DNA of 6,643 nt from Hyphomicrobiales bacterium (GTDB lineage Bacteria; Pseudomonadota; Alphaproteobacteria; Rhizobiales; Beijerinckiaceae): positions 1 to 6,643 of the forward strand of contig CANCAR010000148.1 in assembly GCA_947374125.1 (NCBI GenBank), in the 5' to 3' direction. Below are positions 6,309 to 6,643 of the stretch, one piece after another (the stretch's first letter is position 1; each line of letters starts with the position of its first letter). The position numbers and the translations under genes were made by a program. The notes under the pieces are model-generated. The model had not been told where the DNA came from, did not search any database, and saw only the letters and a list, made by a program, of their open reading frames with translations.

Positions 6309-6643
6309 GGGATTCAGTGCTGTTTTCGCCGCTGTCTCTGGGCGGGGTCGAGGTTTCAAACCGCATTGTTTCAACGGGCCACGATACCGTTATGGCGCAT
6401 GATGGCCATGTGACGGATCGCTTGATTGCCTATCATGAGGCACGCGCCAAAGGTGGGGTTGGTCTGATCATCGCGCAGGTTGCGGGCGTGCACCATACCG
6501 CGCGCTATACCGCGCATATGCTGATGGCGAATGAGGATGGGTGTATTCCGGGTTATCGGAAACTCGCTGAGCGCGTGCATGCGCAGGGTACAAAAATTTT
6601 CGGTCAATTGTTTCATCCCGGCCGTGAAATTATGGAGACCGAT
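6305..6643 (+). CDS. NADH:flavin oxidoreductase / Old Yellow Enzyme family, 3'-truncated
   Basis: ATG 6305 overlaps the preceding TGA (6306-6308), and the frame stays open for 113 codons to the window end. The protein begins LFSPLSLGGVEVSNRIV (residues 6-22), the start of the FMN-binding TIM barrel, and continues with the typical YHEARAKGGVGLIIAQ (about 48-63) and a QLFHPGRE segment (about 102-109), where the Old Yellow Enzyme family places the H-x-G-R element. The multi-domain TMADH/2,4-dienoyl-CoA reductase branch, which includes histamine dehydrogenase and proline-betaine or dimethylglycine demethylases (StcD, DgcA), is the best guess, but the diagnostic C-terminal half lies outside. At the site of the covalent-FMN Cys of trimethylamine dehydrogenase (PHC in NRFYQVPHC) this protein has NRIVSTGHD, so FMN is probably not cysteinyl-linked. 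The overlap indicates tight cotranslation with the GcvT-domain flavoprotein and a shared pathway. Confidence 0.85.
   Translation, partial: MRDSVLFSPLSLGGVEVSNRIVSTGHDTVMAHDGHVTDRLIAYHEARAKGGVGLIIAQVAGVHHTARYTAHMLMANEDGCIPGYRKLAERVHAQGTKIFGQLFHPGREIMETD

Noticed and set aside
1..6643. CRISPR arrays, tRNA or rRNA genes, insertion sequences
   Set aside because: No regularly spaced repeats, cloverleaf-like segments with a recognisable T-arm, rRNA signatures or transposase motifs were seen.

Overview
The window reads as part of a chromosome from an alphaproteobacterium, most likely the Rhodobacteraceae/roseobacter group. This is inferred from the moderately high GC of the main genes, the mixed GCG/TTG/GAT codon usage and the types of catabolic enzyme present. 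No rRNA, tRNA or other taxonomic marker is visible, so the assignment is tentative. All recognisable genes lie on the + strand and are closely packed.

Layout: (1) 1-576 is the C-terminal part of a 3-hydroxyacyl-CoA dehydrogenase-superfamily enzyme of the lambda-crystallin (CRYL1) type, cut by the window edge. (2) 577-629 is a short gap with a small inverted repeat. (3) 630-1805 encodes a 12-TM major facilitator, followed 12 nt later by (4) a choline-kinase/aminoglycoside-phosphotransferase-fold small-molecule kinase at 1818-2696. (5) 2697-2818 is an AT-rich leader. (6) 2819-3379 encodes a Panacea-domain (DUF4065) protein and (7) 3386-3805, 6 nt downstream, a small Cys-rich protein with a PemK/MazF-like look. 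Together they resemble a type II toxin-antitoxin module. (8) 3870-6308 encodes a large flavoprotein of the dimethylglycine/sarcosine dehydrogenase family (DAO + FAO_M + GcvT domains). (9) 6305-6643 is the start of an Old Yellow Enzyme/trimethylamine-dehydrogenase-type flavin oxidoreductase, joined to (8) by an ATGA overlap and cut by the window end.

The outer genes suggest handling of small methylated amines or alcohols (choline, betaine, carnitine or N-methyl amino acid type). A transporter sits beside a kinase whose family includes choline kinases, and two flavoenzymes suited to oxidative N-demethylation follow, the first carrying a folate-binding GcvT domain to capture the one-carbon unit. 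The actual substrate cannot be read from the sequence.

The most unusual part is the Panacea/small-protein pair. It has lower GC than its neighbours, its own leader, and lies between the kinase gene and the demethylase genes with no terminator visible before the demethylase. It looks like a cassette that has landed inside, or next to, a metabolic operon. The second protein is the best candidate for a poorly described toxin.
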